Assembly: GCA_022784805.1 (NCBI GenBank)
Contig: JALFYG010000006.1
Span: forward strand, 1 to 31,504
From: Spirochaetales bacterium
GTDB taxonomy: Bacteria > Spirochaetota > Spirochaetia > Sphaerochaetales > Sphaerochaetaceae
Reading direction: 5' to 3'
Length of the DNA: 31,504 nt
Each line of letters opens with the position of its first letter. Position 1 is the stretch's first letter. This document shows, in pieces, positions 29,854 through 31,504 of this stretch. Position numbers and translations under genes: made by a program. The notes under the pieces are model-generated. The model saw only the letters and a list, made by a program, of their open reading frames with translations, had not been told where the DNA came from and searched no databases.

Positions 29854-31504
29854 CTAATCTTTCCTTTTCATTTTCATGAATTGTTTCTTGATTCTTGAAA
29901 AGAGGATAGTAAAGGCAGGAAGGAAGAGAAGCGTAGAAACCATACAACCGGTAAGTGTCACAGCCATCAAGAGACCGAAGTATCTGACTGGGGTATAGGA
30001 AGCCAAGCCCAATATAGACATTCCCAACACGACACTGAGTGTTGTGAGGATAATTGGGCGCCCTGTTGATACGATTGTATGGTAAACAGCCTTTCTGATT
30101 CCCTTTCCCCTGAACTCCTTCCTGTACTGCCTGTACCTGAGAGAGAAGTGTATTGCATCGTCTACACCTGCGCCCACGGCAATGGAAGAGAAGCTGATGG
30201 TAATAATGTCATATGGGACACCCATGAAATACATGAACATCACATTGAAGGCGATTCCTGAGAACACAGGAATCAGGATCAGAAGGCCTTTCTTTGGTGA
30301 CATGAATACCAATGAAGAGATGATGAATACGGCAATAATGGCCCAGATGGTGGATGTCCTCTGTCCTTCCATAATCCTATCTGAGAACTTCATGCTGATT
30401 ATCGGGTACCCAGAAATCGTCACCTTCACTCCGTCTGGAAGTAAGGAAAGGTTATCAACCATGGTGTTATATAGGCTCTTGGTGCTCTCTATTGATGACA
30501 GGTCTTGGTTTTCTCCATCCCATGCCTGGATAGTGAGGGTCAGTGAGTTAAAGTCATCGGAGACTACGTTTTTTATTTCCTTGATATCTTTTGCGTAAAT
30601 AAGGAGAATGCTCCTCATTATTCTTCCTAATCCTGGCTCCGATGGGATGTCCCACTCGCCTGTTATCTCCCTATTGGCGAAAGCTACATAGGATGGGAAT
30701 GAGATTATCTGTAAGACGTGTTCAGACTCCTTCACAGTGTCTTCCCAGTTCTTCACACGTTTCAAGTTATCCATATCAAGGAAGAATTCACTTGATCCCT
30801 CAGGAGCCTCTATGGTCACCGTAAACGGTGTGGTGCCCCCTATTTCAGAAGCAAAGTACCTGCAGTCGTCACCAAAGGCATCCTCCTCTGGGAAGTATGA
30901 CATGTAGTCGGAGTTCACAGAGATCTTATCTTTTGTGAATAAGTATCCAGCAACTATCACAAAGAAAATCACAATGAGAAGAATCCAATGCTTTACATTG
31001 AAGTCTCCCAGCCTCTCTAAGAATCTTCTTAATGGTCCTTCTTCAACCTTACGGACACTCTTCTCTCTTGGAGGAGGAAGGAGTGAGAGAAGAGAAGGAA
31101 GGTATGTTGTTGAAAGGAGGGCACAGAATACGACACCGATGCTTACAGAGATTCCAAAGTACCCGATTCCCTCTTCAGGACTCAGGGCCAAGCAGATAAA
31201 ACCTGCAATGGTGGTGATGGCCCCGATGATTATCGTAGTCAAAACCTTCTTTACAGCCAAGAATCCTGTCACCTTCTCTCCTTTGGAGATCAATGACATA
31301 TATTGGGAGATAGTATGCATTGCATAAGTGCTGCCAAGGGTAATGACCATACAAGGCGTCAGGATATTCATGAGATTCAAATCCATACCTTGTATCTTCA
31401 TGGTTCCAAGGGTCCATATTACTGCAATCACAGAGACAGAAGCAGTTGCAAGAGCAAGACGGAGTGAATGGAAGGAAAGATAATAGATTACAAAGATTAT
31501 CAAG
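29854..31504 (-). CDS. MMPL/RND-family exporter, C-terminal part (5' end outside window)
   Basis: At least 549 residues; the frame is still open at the window end, and the TTG at 31503 is probably internal. RND exporters of this size have about 12 helices in two similar halves, and both halves can be seen here. In the first, GSTYAMHTISQY marks a core helix, followed by further helices up to about residue 145. In the second, a helix at about 172-190 leads to an extracytoplasmic domain (about 191-378), then five helices, including the matching GAGVDDAIHFSLRYRQY motif. MMPL-type proteins export lipids and other hydrophobic molecules using the proton gradient. It heads the operon with the glycosyltransferases, so lipid or glycolipid export is likely but not proven. 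Confidence 0.88.
   Translation of the reverse strand, partial: LIIFVIYYLSFHSLRLALATASVSVIAVIWTLGTMKIQGMDLNLMNILTPCMVITLGSTYAMHTISQYMSLISKGEKVTGFLAVKKVLTTIIIGAITTIAGFICLALSPEEGIGYFGISVSIGVVFCALLSTTYLPSLLSLLPPPREKSVRKVEEGPLRRFLERLGDFNVKHWILLIVIFFVIVAGYLFTKDKISVNSDYMSYFPEEDAFGDDCRYFASEIGGTTPFTVTIEAPEGSSEFFLDMDNLKRVKNWEDTVKESEHVLQIISFPSYVAFANREITGEWDIPSEPGLGRIMRSILLIYAKDIKEIKNVVSDDFNSLTLTIQAWDGENQDLSSIESTKSLYNTMVDNLSLLPDGVKVTISGYPIISMKFSDRIMEGQRTSTIWAIIAVFIISSLVFMSPKKGLLILIPVFSGIAFNVMFMYFMGVPYDIITISFSSIAVGAGVDDAIHFSLRYRQYRKEFRGKGIRKAVYHTIVSTGRPIILTTLSVVLGMSILGLASYTPVRYFGLLMAVTLTGCMVSTLLFLPAFTILFSRIKKQFMKMKRKD

Noticed and set aside
1..31504. CRISPR array, tRNA, rRNA, insertion sequence or prophage genes
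   Set aside because: No regularly spaced repeats, cloverleaf with T-arm consensus, transposase or integrase motifs were seen anywhere in the window.

Overview
The window is a chromosomal stretch of a diderm, moderately AT-rich bacterium, most likely a spirochaete of the Sphaerochaeta/Treponema type found in guts. This is inferred, not proven. The hints are an MGDG/UgtP-type diacylglycerol glycosyltransferase beside an MMPL/RND exporter, periplasmic binding proteins whose signal peptides end in a GG-rich site without a lipobox, several outer-membrane beta-barrel-like proteins, and long head-to-tail runs with ATGA-type overlaps. I see no rRNA, tRNA, insertion sequence, phage gene or CRISPR array.

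Layout. (1) 1-363: the 3' end of a beta-barrel-like gene with a strong terminator. (2) 377-7110, minus strand: a five-gene ABC importer for peptides (binding protein, two permeases, two ATPases), followed by a DUF2812-type membrane protein. Hairpins sit after the binding-protein gene and before the DUF2812 gene. (3) 7111-7649: a long AT-rich intergenic region with nested inverted repeats. (4) 7650-9698, plus strand: a small unknown gene and an 8-oxoguanine deaminase with its own promoter and a leader of about 108 nt. (5) 9744-13314, minus: class I ribonucleotide reductase nrdA-nrdB. (6) 13651-15453, plus: an MgtC-family protein behind a 14-bp leader hairpin, then a lipoprotein of unknown function. 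(7) 15473-18273, minus: azlC-azlD, preceded by an OmpR-type two-component pair. (8) 18274-18659: an intergenic region with a strongly structured element, possibly a non-coding RNA, and a 19-bp palindrome. (9) 18660-19163, plus: a YfcE-type phosphodiesterase. (10) 19152-22401, minus: a second two-component pair and a calcineurin-like lipoprotein. (11) 22507-31504, minus: a nine-gene run, read in transcription order as an RND exporter (cut by the window end), GT2 glycosyltransferase, diacylglycerol glycosyltransferase, alpha/beta esterase, an HTH protein fused to a dead Fic domain, D-aminoacylase, a VTT/DedA-like membrane protein, a HAD phosphatase and a beta-barrel-like protein.

The most interesting parts are the last run and one gene inside it. 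The run combines glycolipid synthesis, lipid transport and deacylation, so a glycolipid assembly and export locus is a reasonable hypothesis. Within it, the 26115-27008 protein has the Fic fold signature, but the catalytic HPFxDGNGR motif has become SPYNTSLSF behind an excisionase-like HTH, which suggests a Fic scaffold recruited as a regulator. The structured element at 18331-18439 is the best candidate for an undescribed RNA.
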